Assembly: GCA_028691515.1 (NCBI GenBank)
Contig: JAQUZE010000001.1
Span: forward strand, 107,347-171,346
Reading direction: 5' to 3'
Source of the DNA: Bacilli bacterium
GTDB taxonomy: Bacteria > Bacillota_I > Bacilli_A > ML615J-28 > CAG-698
Length of the DNA stretch: 64,000 nucleotides
The first letter of the stretch is position 1, and each line of letters starts with the position of its first letter. The notes under the pieces were generated by a model. The model was not told the DNA's origin and searched no databases. It worked only from the letters and a program-made list of their open reading frames with translations. Shown in pieces: positions 8,210 to 16,272 of this stretch. Position numbers and translations under genes: made by a program.

Positions 8210-9565
8210 ATGAAGATAATTAATGACATAAATAAATTTAAAGATGAGCTTATTAAAGATATGCAAGGACTTCTAAGAATCAATAGTGTGTTAGGAGATT
8301 CCCCAATTAATGATAATGCTCCTTTTGGTGAAGGTATAAGGGATAGCTTATTATATATATTAAATCTTGGTGACAAAATGGGATTTAAAACATTAAATAT
8401 TGATAATGTTGCAGGACATATTGAATATGGCGAGGGAAAAGAAATTATTGGAATTTTATGTCATGTGGATGTTGTTCCTGCTATAGGCAAATGGAAATAT
8501 CCTCCCTTTTCAGCAACGATTGACAATAATAAGATTTATGCAAGAGGTGCTATTGACGATAAAGGGCCAATTATTTCTGTTTTGTATGCTTTGAAAGTAT
8601 TGAAAGATAATAATGTTAAATTAAATAAAAGAGTAAGATTGATATTGGGAACAGATGAGGAATCAGGATGGAGAAGTATTAAAAAATATTTTGATAAAGA
8701 AGAACAACCAATAATGGGCTTTTCTCCCGATGCTGATTTTCCTTTAATATATGGAGAAAAAGGAATAATGTCTTTAGATCTTGTTAATAATTTGACAGAT
8801 GAAGAATTAGAGAATTTTAATTGTGGAGATAGATATAATGTTGTTCCTGATGAAGCTAGTTGTGTTATTTTTAAAAATTTAGAGTATGAATTCAATCATT
8901 TTTTAGAGGAAGAACAACTTGATGGGACAATTTTTAAAGAAGATAATAAATATGTTCTTAAAATCTTTGGTAAATCTGCTCATGCAATGGAACCAAGAAA
9001 TGGAATAAATGCTGGTGTTAAACTTTGTAAATTTTTAAATGAGTATATTACAAATCCTGCAATTAATTTTATTGGAGATAATTTACAAGATTCTCGGTTT
9101 AAAGATATGAATTTAGATTATAAGCATTCAGAATTTGGTGATTTAACTGTAAATGTTGCTGTAATTAAAGTGGATAATAAAAATAATAAAATCGGATTAA
9201 ATTTACGTTATCCAATTAATTGGGATAAAGAAAAATTTTTAAAGGAACTTGCTAAACAAGCTAGAGAATATTCATTAACTTTAAATATTGTTTCTGATTT
9301 ACTACCTCACTATTTGGACAAAGAAGATGAATTTGTTAAAACATTATATAATGTATATAAAAAGCATACAAATGATGAAGTAAATAAACCTTTTACTATT
9401 GGTGGCGGAACATATGCTAGGGCACTTAAAAAAGGTGTTGCATTTGGCCCAGTCTTTCCTGGAAGAGTTGATGTTGTTCATCAAGTTAATGAATATATTG
9501 ATATTGATGATGCTTTATTAGCAGCTAAAATTTATTTAGAAGCAATTTATGAGTTAGGGAAATAA
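8210..9565 (+). CDS. pepV: M20 family dipeptidase (PepV-like)
   Basis: Cytoplasmic two-zinc dipeptidase that removes N-terminal residues from short peptides, of the PepV/Sapep group. Metal ligands are visible in order: CHVDVVP (H, D), the bridging Asp in RGAIDDKGP, the catalytic pair in GTDEESGW, PDADFPLIYGEKG, and the C-terminal histidine in DVVHQVNEY. The length is 451 residues from the ATG at 8210, chosen over a TTG one codon upstream because GGAGG is six bases before it. It heads a tightly spaced run of genes with trmB, the M42 peptidase, DUF84 and DJ-1 family members. Peptide use fits an organism relying on imported amino acids, an inference. Confidence 0.9.
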   Translation: MKIINDINKFKDELIKDMQGLLRINSVLGDSPINDNAPFGEGIRDSLLYILNLGDKMGFKTLNIDNVAGHIEYGEGKEIIGILCHVDVVPAIGKWKYPPFSATIDNNKIYARGAIDDKGPIISVLYALKVLKDNNVKLNKRVRLILGTDEESGWRSIKKYFDKEEQPIMGFSPDADFPLIYGEKGIMSLDLVNNLTDEELENFNCGDRYNVVPDEASCVIFKNLEYEFNHFLEEEQLDGTIFKEDNKYVLKIFGKSAHAMEPRNGINAGVKLCKFLNEYITNPAINFIGDNLQDSRFKDMNLDYKHSEFGDLTVNVAVIKVDNKNNKIGLNLRYPINWDKEKFLKELAKQAREYSLTLNIVSDLLPHYLDKEDEFVKTLYNVYKKHTNDEVNKPFTIGGGTYARALKKGVAFGPVFPGRVDVVHQVNEYIDIDDALLAAKIYLEAIYELGK

Positions 9566-9566
9566 A

Positions 9567-10217
9567 ATGAGGCTTAGAATAATTAAAGAAGCAGATTCTA
9601 AGTTATTAGAATATAAACCGATATATGTTGAAGACCCTAAGACGTATAAGGGTAAGTGGAATGAATTATTTAATAATAATAATTTAATTCATTTAGAAAT
9701 AGGAATGGGCAAAGGGCAATTTTTGATTGAAAAAGCGAGAAAAAACCCTACTGTTAATTATATAGGTATCGAAGTATCTGCAACTGTTTCTTTAAAAGCA
9801 GCTAAGAAAATTAATAAAGCAAATCTTATCAATATTCATATTATTAATATAGATGCGATTAAGTTAGATGAATATTTTGATAAGTTTGAGGTTAATAAAA
9901 TATATTTAAATTTTTCTGATCCATGGCCTAAAAATAAACATGATAAAAGAAGGTTAACATATTATAAGTTTTTAGAAAAATATGATTTTGTTTTGGATCA
10001 AGAAGGGGAAATAGAATTTAAAACAGATAATTACAAATTATATTTATTTAGCATAATTTCATTTAATAATTATGGATTTGAGTTTTTAGAATTGAGCTTA
10101 GATTTGCATAAGGATAATGAAGAAGTTATTACAACTGAATATGAAGATAAATTTATTATGGAGAATAAACCAATATATTATATAAAAGTGAGGAAGAATA
10201 ATGAAAACAAGAAATAG
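9567..10217 (+). CDS. trmB: tRNA (guanine-46-N7) methyltransferase
   Basis: SAM-dependent enzyme that methylates N7 of G46 in the tRNA variable loop. The 216-residue sequence shows the SAM-binding loop LEIGMGKGQF, the family signature NFSDPWPKNKHDKRRL and the C-terminal TEYEDKF motif that contacts tRNA. It starts one base after the pepV stop and overlaps the next gene by 17 bases, so translational coupling is likely. Length and motifs are normal. Confidence 0.96.
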   Translation: MRLRIIKEADSKLLEYKPIYVEDPKTYKGKWNELFNNNNLIHLEIGMGKGQFLIEKARKNPTVNYIGIEVSATVSLKAAKKINKANLINIHIINIDAIKLDEYFDKFEVNKIYLNFSDPWPKNKHDKRRLTYYKFLEKYDFVLDQEGEIEFKTDNYKLYLFSIISFNNYGFEFLELSLDLHKDNEEVITTEYEDKFIMENKPIYYIKVRKNNENKK

Positions 10218-11268
10218 AATGAAAGAATATGAAATTTTAACAAATTTAAATGGGATAAGTGGGTTTGAGAAAAGCGTTAGAGATTATGTAAAGTTGCAAT
10301 TAGAAAAAACTGCAGATGAGATTTTAAGAGATAGATTAGGGAGCATATTTGGAGTTAAAAAAGGGCCCAAAGGAAGTCCAGTTATTATGATTGCAGGCCA
10401 TATGGATGAAGTTGGGGCAATGGTTGTTGGAATTACTGATGAAGGCATGTTAAAAATGCAGGCTATTGGAGGATTAAAAGCTGAGGTTATGGTCTCACAA
10501 AATGTGAATGTTATTTTAAAAGAAAAAGTTATTCAAGGAGTTATTACTTCAATTCCTCCGCATCTTTCAAAGGGAGATGAATCAGCAACAAAATTTCAAG
10601 ATTTATTAGTTGATATTGGCGCCGATAATAAAGAGCACGCAGAAAAAATAGGAATTAGAATAGGACAACAAATTGTTCCAGTAAATAATTATTATGTAAC
10701 AGAAGATGGTAAAAAGATAGTTTCTAAAGCATGGGATGATCGTTTTGGTTGTGGAATGGCATTGGAAGTATTTAAAGAATTAAAAAATATTGATCATCCA
10801 AATACAGTTATTTGTGGTTGTACAGTTCAAGAAGAAGTAGGATTACGTGGTGCTGCGACAGCAACGCAAATGATTCAACCTGATTTATTCTTGGCTGTGG
10901 ATGTTTCTCCAGTTTCTGATTATACTGGAAAACCTGATGGGTTTGGAAAACTTGGTGCTGGATTTTTAATGAGATTTTTTGATCCTGGTTGTATAATGAA
11001 TCCTAATTTAAAAAATTATTTTGAAAAAATTGCTAATGACAATAATATTGATTTTCAAATGTTCTTATCACATGGAGGGACAGATGCTGCAAGGGCACAA
11101 TATGCAGGTAAAGGAACATTATCAACAACAATTGGTCTTCCAGGAAGATATATACATTCAACAACTACAATGATTCATATTGATGATGTTGAAGCTGTTA
11201 AAAAAATGTTGATTGCTATTATTAAAGATTTTGATAGTGACAAATTAAATAATTTGATAAATGTTTAA
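10201..11268 (+). CDS. M42 family metallo-aminopeptidase (glutamyl/deblocking aminopeptidase)
   Basis: A tetrahedral aminopeptidase of the PepA/YsdC/FrvX family. Two-metal ligands appear as AGHMDEVG, AWDDRFGCG, TVQEEVGLRG and the Asp of AVDVSP, with the final ligand in SHGGTDAA. The length of 355 residues is typical. It probably trims peptides in the cytosol; the family varies in preference for acidic or other N-terminal residues, so substrate is not assigned. The ATG at 10201 has AGGA six bases upstream, within the end of trmB; an alternative ATG at 10219 lacks such a site. It overlaps the following gene by eight bases. Confidence 0.92.
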   Translation: MKTRNRMKEYEILTNLNGISGFEKSVRDYVKLQLEKTADEILRDRLGSIFGVKKGPKGSPVIMIAGHMDEVGAMVVGITDEGMLKMQAIGGLKAEVMVSQNVNVILKEKVIQGVITSIPPHLSKGDESATKFQDLLVDIGADNKEHAEKIGIRIGQQIVPVNNYYVTEDGKKIVSKAWDDRFGCGMALEVFKELKNIDHPNTVICGCTVQEEVGLRGAATATQMIQPDLFLAVDVSPVSDYTGKPDGFGKLGAGFLMRFFDPGCIMNPNLKNYFEKIANDNNIDFQMFLSHGGTDAARAQYAGKGTLSTTIGLPGRYIHSTTTMIHIDDVEAVKKMLIAIIKDFDSDKLNNLINV

Positions 11269-11794
11269 GAGGATATATATTGCATCGATTAATCCCACAA
11301 AAGTTAATGCAGTTAAAAAAGTTTTTTTAGATGTGGATGTATTTGCTATTAAAGTAAAAACTGAAATTAATAATCAACCTCTTAATGATTTAGAGACAAT
11401 AAAAGGGGCGTATTTAAGAGCAAGTAAATTACCGATTGATGGAATTAGAATTGGTTTAGAAGCAGGGGTTAAAATTATTGGAGAACAAGTTATTCTTTTA
11501 AACTGGGGAGTATTAATTGATGAAAATAATTGTGTTTATTTAGCTGGGGGAACCAATATTCCACTTCCTTCCACATTTAAGAAGGATTTATATGAGAATA
11601 ACCTTGAACTTGCTGATATTATGGATAGTTTTTTTGAGCAAAAAGATATAAGAAGTAAGCAGGGAGCAATTGGTATATTTACAAAAGATATTATAAAAAG
11701 AGAAGATATATTTATACAAATAGTTAAATTATTATATGGTCAATATATATCGAATAATTGTGTTGAAATTAAGAAAATTTTAAACGAAAGGTGA
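11261..11794 (+). CDS. DUF84 / YjjX family inosine-xanthosine triphosphatase
   Basis: A 177-residue house-cleaning NTPase of the YjjX/DUF84 family, which hydrolyses non-canonical purine nucleoside triphosphates such as ITP and XTP. The N-terminal IASINPTKVNAVKK motif is the nucleotide-binding loop shared with the Maf/HAM1 fold; IGLEAGVK is the conserved acidic centre and QGAIGIFTK the C-terminal motif. It overlaps the M42 peptidase by eight bases and precedes the DJ-1 gene by five. Enzymatic specificity is inferred from the family only. Confidence 0.85.
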   Translation: MFKRIYIASINPTKVNAVKKVFLDVDVFAIKVKTEINNQPLNDLETIKGAYLRASKLPIDGIRIGLEAGVKIIGEQVILLNWGVLIDENNCVYLAGGTNIPLPSTFKKDLYENNLELADIMDSFFEQKDIRSKQGAIGIFTKDIIKREDIFIQIVKLLYGQYISNNCVEIKKILNER

Positions 11795-11799
11795 AAATA

Positions 11800-12351
11800 A
11801 TGAGAGGATTAATTTTACTTGCAAATGGGTTTGAAGAAAGTGAAGTTATAGTAACAGTTGATATTTTAAGAAGAGCAAAAATTACAATTGACATGGTTAG
11901 TGTTGCAAATGAAGTGCAATTAATATCTACTCATGATATTAAAATAATTGCTGATAGAAGACTTATAGATATTAATGCAAGTGATTATGATTTTTTAGTA
12001 ATACCAGGCGGTTTAAAATCTGTTATTACTTTGCATAATCGCTTGGATATTAGTGATATCATTTTAGATTATTTTGAAAAAAGTAAATTAATCGCTAGTA
12101 TTTGTGCTGGTCCATCATTAGTAAGTAAATTAGGATTATTTTCTAACCATAAGTTTACTTGTTTTCCGGGTTTTGAAAAATATCATAATGGTGGAACATA
12201 TCTTCCATCAGAAGATGTGATTGTTGATGGTAATTTTATTACTGCAAGATCAATGGCTAATGTGATTTCATTTGCTTTAGCAATTATTCAAAAAACTCTT
12301 GGAAATGAAGAAGAAAATAAAATTCGCAAATCAATAGCTGGTAATAGTTAA
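11800..12351 (+). CDS. DJ-1/PfpI/ThiJ family protein
   Basis: A 183-residue protein of the DJ-1 superfamily. The nucleophilic-elbow cysteine is in SICAGPSLV and the partner glutamate in FEESE near the N-terminus, matching the DJ-1/YajL subgroup rather than PfpI proteases. Proposed roles for the family include glyoxalase-like or protein repair activity; these are debated, so no reaction is assigned. I start at the ATG at 11800 (after AAAGGTG); the GTG at 11791 overlaps that site. It is the last gene of the pepV-led run before the P-type ATPase. Confidence 0.88.
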   Translation: MRGLILLANGFEESEVIVTVDILRRAKITIDMVSVANEVQLISTHDIKIIADRRLIDINASDYDFLVIPGGLKSVITLHNRLDISDIILDYFEKSKLIASICAGPSLVSKLGLFSNHKFTCFPGFEKYHNGGTYLPSEDVIVDGNFITARSMANVISFALAIIQKTLGNEEENKIRKSIAGNS

Positions 12352-12378
12352 TTAATGAAGGGGAAAGAGGATATACAT

Positions 12379-15030
12379 ATGGAAAAAAAAGAAAAAAAAG
12401 TTGTTAATTCTAATGAAAAAAGTTTCCTTGATAAATTAATTGATGAACCTTCTGAAAGTAGGGTTCCAGTAATTATTTCTAAGGAAGAAAAAGCAGAACA
12501 AAGGAAAGCAATAAAAAGAGAAAAAAACAGACTTAAAGAAGAACAAAAAATAAATAAAAAAAGATTAAAAAAAGGATATATAGTTAAAGAAGAAGAAATA
12601 GTTAGATATTTTGATGTTGATTTAGCGCAAGGTTTAACATCAGAGATTGTTGAACAAAGAAATAAAGATGGTTTATCTAATGTAACTGATAGTGGAAAAG
12701 GGAAAACAGTTCCACAAATTATTTTTTCCAACGTATTTACTTTTTTTAATTTATTATTTTTAGTTATTGCGGTAATTTTAATACTTATTGGAGAATTTAA
12801 AAATTTAATATTTTTATTAACGGTTTTAGCAAATTTATTCATTGGAATTTTTCAAGAAATAAAAGCAAAAAAACAAATTGATAAATTATCGTTGTTATCT
12901 GTTCCTTCTAGTATTGTTATTAGGGATGGAGAAAAAATAGAAATTCCAATTAAGGATGTAGTTCTTGATGATATTGTTTTGTTTACATCGGGTAAACAAA
13001 TAAGTACTGATTGTGTTGTGTTAGAAGGTGCTGTTGAAGTTAATGAATCGTTATTAACTGGTGAATCTGAAGCAATAGCCAAACAAAAAGGATCTACATT
13101 GTATTCAGGAAGTTTTATTGTTAGTGGATCTTGTCTAGCTAGAGTTGATAAAGTTGGTTCAAATAGTTATATTGAAAAATTAGCAAATGATGCAAAAAAA
13201 TATAAAAAACCTAAATCTGAATTATTAAGAACTTTAAATGGTATTTTAAAAGTAATTTCGATAATTATTATTCCTTTGGGATTAATGACTTGGTACTTTT
13301 CTTTTTCTAATAATTTATCTTTAGCTGAAGTGTTTCATCCAGATAATTTTGATCGTTTAAATAAAGCTATTGTTGCTGCTGCTGGCAGTATGGTAGCAAT
13401 GATTCCAGCAGGTTTATTTTTATTAACTACTGTTGCTTTGGCAGTTAGTGTTGTTAGACTAGCAAAGCAAAAAACATTGGTACAAGAATTATATTGTATT
13501 GAAATGTTAGCAAGAGTTGATATATTATGTTTGGATAAGACAGGGACAATTACTGACGGAACTATGAAAGTTGTTGATTCTGTTGAAATAAACAATAATA
13601 CTGATTATACAGTTAGAGAAATTGTTGGCTCAATGATGAGTGCTTTTGAGGAATCAAATCCTACAAGTGATGCTTTAGTTAAATTTTTTGATAAAAACAA
13701 AGTTTTAACACCTGTTTCAACAATTCCATTTTCTTCTAAAAGAAAATACAGTGCTGTAACATTTGAATCTGAAGGAACATTTGTACTTGGCGCACCAGAA
13801 TTCGTTTTAGATTCTCAATATGAGAAAGTAAAAAAACGAGTTGAAAGGTTTTCTGCTCAAGGTAATAGAGTTTTAGCTTTAGCAAAAGTAACAGGAAAAA
13901 TTGACCCAAAACAAAAACCTAAAGCAGCGAAAGTAATTGCTTTAATAGCAGTTCAAGATCATATAAGAGAAGATGCTTCTGAAACAATTGCTTATTTTAA
14001 AAATAACGGGGTAGATATTAAAGTAATTAGTGGAGATAATCCACTTACAGTATCTGAAATTGCTTCTAGAGCAGGAGTTAGTGGAGCAAATCGTTATATT
14101 AGTTTGGATGGTATGTCCGATGATAATGTTCGAGCTGTAGCTTTTGATTATAATATTTTTGGGCGTGTAAGTCCTGAACAAAAGAAAATTTTGGTTCAAA
14201 CATATAAAGATTATAAAAAGACTGTTGCTATGACTGGTGATGGTGTTAATGATATTTTAGCATTAAAAGAAGCTGATTGTAGTATTGCTATGGCATCTGG
14301 AAGTGAAGCAACAAGATATGTTGCCCATTTAGTTTTAATGGATTCAAATTTTGCTTCTATGCCAAGAGTTGTTGCGGAGGGTAGAAGAGTAATTAACAAT
14401 ATTGAAAGAACTTCAACATTGTTTTTAGTAAAAACATTATTTGCAATTTTACTTACTATTTTGTATTTGATTTTACCAAATCAAAATTATCCTTTTGCAC
14501 CAAATCAAATGATGATCATTGAATTTTGTGTTATAGGAATTCCAGCATTTTTCTTAGCTTTACAACCGAATACAAATAAGGTAACGGGAAGATTTTTAAG
14601 TAATGTTATTAGGAGTATATTGCCTGGTGCTTTTGTTGTGTTGTTGAGTCATTTAATTATTTATTTTTTAGGAAAATATATCCCGGGATTCAATGTCTTT
14701 TTAGAAACTGGTAGTGAATATGCTCCTTATACAACAGTGACATTATATATAACTACACTGATAATGTTTTATGTTTTATATGAAGTATCAAAACCGCTTA
14801 ATTTAATTAGAGGTTTAGTTATTAGTTTTATGGGAATTACTGCTGTATTGTTAGTTGTATTTTTTAATGATAATGTGATTTTTGGTTTTATTGGGAAGTT
14901 TGGGTTTGAAAATTTAAGATTAGAAGATTCCTTGCTAGTTATAGTATTTTTGTTTGCTATTCCTTGGTTAATGAAATTAGTAGCTGGGTTTTTTAGAGTG
15001 TTAAGAATTATACCTGAAAAAGAGAGATAA
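12379..15030 (+). CDS. P-type cation-transporting ATPase (CtpE-like)
   Basis: Integral membrane pump of the HAD P-type ATPase family, 883 residues. The actuator TGES is at 227-230, the phosphorylation site DKTGT at 386-390 and the hinge TGDGVND at 619-625. Overall pattern and the shared motif RLAKxKTLVQE resemble mycobacterial CtpE, reported as a Ca2+ transporter. In the fourth membrane helix the motif reads IPAGL where many P2 pumps have PEGL, so the ion is uncertain. An unusually long Lys/Glu-rich N-terminus (about 65 residues) precedes the conserved part. The ATG at 12379 is preferred because GAGG lies eight bases upstream; an in-frame ATG at 12355 lacks a site. A terminator follows. Confidence 0.88.
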   Translation: MEKKEKKVVNSNEKSFLDKLIDEPSESRVPVIISKEEKAEQRKAIKREKNRLKEEQKINKKRLKKGYIVKEEEIVRYFDVDLAQGLTSEIVEQRNKDGLSNVTDSGKGKTVPQIIFSNVFTFFNLLFLVIAVILILIGEFKNLIFLLTVLANLFIGIFQEIKAKKQIDKLSLLSVPSSIVIRDGEKIEIPIKDVVLDDIVLFTSGKQISTDCVVLEGAVEVNESLLTGESEAIAKQKGSTLYSGSFIVSGSCLARVDKVGSNSYIEKLANDAKKYKKPKSELLRTLNGILKVISIIIIPLGLMTWYFSFSNNLSLAEVFHPDNFDRLNKAIVAAAGSMVAMIPAGLFLLTTVALAVSVVRLAKQKTLVQELYCIEMLARVDILCLDKTGTITDGTMKVVDSVEINNNTDYTVREIVGSMMSAFEESNPTSDALVKFFDKNKVLTPVSTIPFSSKRKYSAVTFESEGTFVLGAPEFVLDSQYEKVKKRVERFSAQGNRVLALAKVTGKIDPKQKPKAAKVIALIAVQDHIREDASETIAYFKNNGVDIKVISGDNPLTVSEIASRAGVSGANRYISLDGMSDDNVRAVAFDYNIFGRVSPEQKKILVQTYKDYKKTVAMTGDGVNDILALKEADCSIAMASGSEATRYVAHLVLMDSNFASMPRVVAEGRRVINNIERTSTLFLVKTLFAILLTILYLILPNQNYPFAPNQMMIIEFCVIGIPAFFLALQPNTNKVTGRFLSNVIRSILPGAFVVLLSHLIIYFLGKYIPGFNVFLETGSEYAPYTTVTLYITTLIMFYVLYEVSKPLNLIRGLVISFMGITAVLLVVFFNDNVIFGFIGKFGFENLRLEDSLLVIVFLFAIPWLMKLVAGFFRVLRIIPEKER

Positions 15031-15045
15031 ACTCTCTCTTTTTTA
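15017..15045 (+). terminator. Terminator after the P-type ATPase
   Basis: AAAAGAGAG and CTCTCTTTT form the stem around the stop codon, followed by T-rich sequence. Confidence 0.75.
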
Positions 15046-15058
15046 ATAATTAATAATC

Positions 15059-15087
15059 TTTACATTTTAGGTGTATTGTGTTAGAAT
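15059..15087 (+). promoter_or_regulatory. Sigma-A promoter for rpsF-ssb-rpsR
   Basis: TTTACA at 15059 and TAGAAT at 15082 with exact 17-base spacing. It places the transcript start near 15094, which rules out any longer N-terminus for S6. Confidence 0.85.
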
Positions 15088-15093
15088 ATGTAA

Positions 15094-15156
15094 GTGAGTA
15101 AAACTCATCCTTGCTTTCTTAATGAAAGCCTAAAAAGACCAGAAGGAGGTGCCAAG
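15094..15156 (+). promoter_or_regulatory. rpsF leader with a small hairpin
   Basis: The 5' leader of about 60 bases holds a hairpin (GCTTTC at 15113, loop TTAAT, GAAAGC to 15129) followed by an unstructured spacer and the GGAGG site. In many bacteria the rpsF leader is bound by the S6:S18 complex for feedback control. The CCG bulge typical of that element is not evident here, so regulation is only a possibility. Confidence 0.35.
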
Positions 15157-15438
15157 ATGAAACAATACTTAGGTATGTATATCATCCACCCAGAACAAAC
15201 TGAAGAACAGGTAAAAACCATTATTCAAGATCTTGCAAAGATTTTTGAAGAAAATGGTGGCAAAGTTCTTGAGATTGATGAATGGGGAATGCGTGATTTA
15301 GCTTATGAAATTAACTATCTTAAAAAAGGATATTATGTTAAGTTTAGAGTTGAAGCGTCTGCTGAAACTATAGCTGAATATGAACGTATTTGTAATATAC
15401 GTGAAGAAATTATTCGTCATATTATAGTAAAGGATTAA
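15157..15438 (+). CDS. rpsF: Ribosomal protein bS6
   Basis: Small-subunit protein that pairs with S18 on the 16S rRNA platform. The 93-residue sequence begins MKQYLGMYIIHPEQTEEQ and contains the typical GMRDLAYEINYLKKGYY segment. The ATG at 15157 is preceded by AGGAGGTG; longer in-frame reading to a GTG at 15094 is excluded by the promoter position. It heads the conserved rpsF-ssb-rpsR operon, with ssb seven bases downstream. Confidence 0.97.
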   Translation: MKQYLGMYIIHPEQTEEQVKTIIQDLAKIFEENGGKVLEIDEWGMRDLAYEINYLKKGYYVKFRVEASAETIAEYERICNIREEIIRHIIVKD

Positions 15439-15445
15439 GGTAATT

Positions 15446-15919
15446 ATGAATAAAGTTATATTAACTGGAAGATTAACTAAAGATCCAGAATTAAAAAAAA
15501 CAAATTCGGGACTTAGTTATGTACAATTTAATTTAGCTGTAAATAGAAATTATGTTAGTAAATCAGGAGAAAGACAGGCTGATTTTATTAACTGTGTTGT
15601 TTGGCGAGTACAAGCTGACAATTTAGCTAAGTATATAAAAAAGGGTGGATTGATTGGAGTAGAAGGCGAAATTCAAACAAGAACTTATGATGATCAAAAT
15701 GGTATTAGAAAATATATAACAGAAGTTGTATGTAATTCAATTGAATTTTTAGAACCAAAATCACAACAATCAAAATCAAACTATGATCCGTTTGGAGATA
15801 TGAATCAAGATTATAGTTATAATGATAATAGCTCTAACAAAAATAACAAGGTAGATACTGATCCATTTAAAGATATTCAAAATGATTTAAATTTATCAGA
15901 TGATGATTTACCATTTTAA
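15446..15919 (+). CDS. ssb: Single-stranded DNA-binding protein
   Basis: Homotetrameric OB-fold protein that coats single-stranded DNA in replication, repair and recombination. Residues 1-105 form the OB fold (VILTGRLTKDPELK, FINCVVWR, IGVEGEIQTRTYDD); then comes a flexible Asn/Asp-rich linker and the acidic protein-docking tail ending DDDLPF. The length of 157 residues is typical. It lies between rpsF and rpsR as in other Bacillota. The AAGG site at the end of rpsF supports the ATG at 15446. Confidence 0.97.
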   Translation: MNKVILTGRLTKDPELKKTNSGLSYVQFNLAVNRNYVSKSGERQADFINCVVWRVQADNLAKYIKKGGLIGVEGEIQTRTYDDQNGIRKYITEVVCNSIEFLEPKSQQSKSNYDPFGDMNQDYSYNDNSSNKNNKVDTDPFKDIQNDLNLSDDDLPF

Positions 15920-15931
15920 GGAGGAAATAAA

Positions 15932-16156
15932 ATGGCAGGATTTCGTCAAAGACGTAAAAAAAGCTGTTATTTTACAGATAATAAAGTTCAAAAAATTGAC
16001 TGGACAGACTATGAATTATTAAAAAGATTTATATCTGATCGAGGCAAAATTTTACCAAGAAGAGTAACTGGCACAAAAGCAATTTATCAAAGAGAACTTG
16101 CTGTTGCTATTAAAAGAGCTCGACATATGGCTTTATTACCTTTTGTAAAAGAATAG
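15932..16156 (+). CDS. rpsR: Ribosomal protein bS18
   Basis: Small-subunit protein partner of S6; 74 residues. It shows the S18 signature from [14 protein letters not shown] through [17 protein letters not shown] to the basic [11 protein letters not shown] tail. The N-terminus is QRRKKSCYF, with one cysteine only. AGGAGG lies seven bases before the ATG. Last gene of the operon, followed by a terminator. Confidence 0.97.
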   Translation: MAGFRQRRKKSCYFTDNKVQKIDWTDYELLKRFISDRGKILPRRVTGTKAIYQRELAVAIKRARHMALLPFVKE

Positions 16157-16161
16157 GATAT

Positions 16162-16185
16162 GACTGCATTATGCAGTCTTTTTTT
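16162..16185 (+). terminator. Terminator after rpsR
   Basis: Stem GACTGCA, loop TTA, TGCAGTC, then seven T residues. Confidence 0.85.
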
Positions 16186-16233
16186 ATAAAATTTAGTATA
16201 AAAAATATTGTATTTTATTTTTTATAGGCTTTA

Positions 16234-16242
16234 TGATATAAT
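16234..16242 (+). promoter_or_regulatory. Extended -10 promoter for gdpP-rplI
   Basis: TGATATAAT, about 30 bases upstream of the start codon, without a clear -35. Confidence 0.5.
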
Positions 16243-16272
16243 AAATTAGTTAAAATAAAGAATGGTGATTAT

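Noticed and set aside
12348-12842. Minus-strand open frame of 164 codons opposite the P-type ATPase
   Set aside because: It lies fully antisense to a clearly coding gene, has no ribosome binding site and reads as low-complexity Ser/Phe/Leu sequence, the mirror of Lys/Glu-rich codons.
15094-15156. N-terminal extension of S6 to a GTG at 15094
   Set aside because: It would begin at the predicted transcript start and disagrees with the S6 family N-terminus; the AGGAGGTG before 15157 decides the start.
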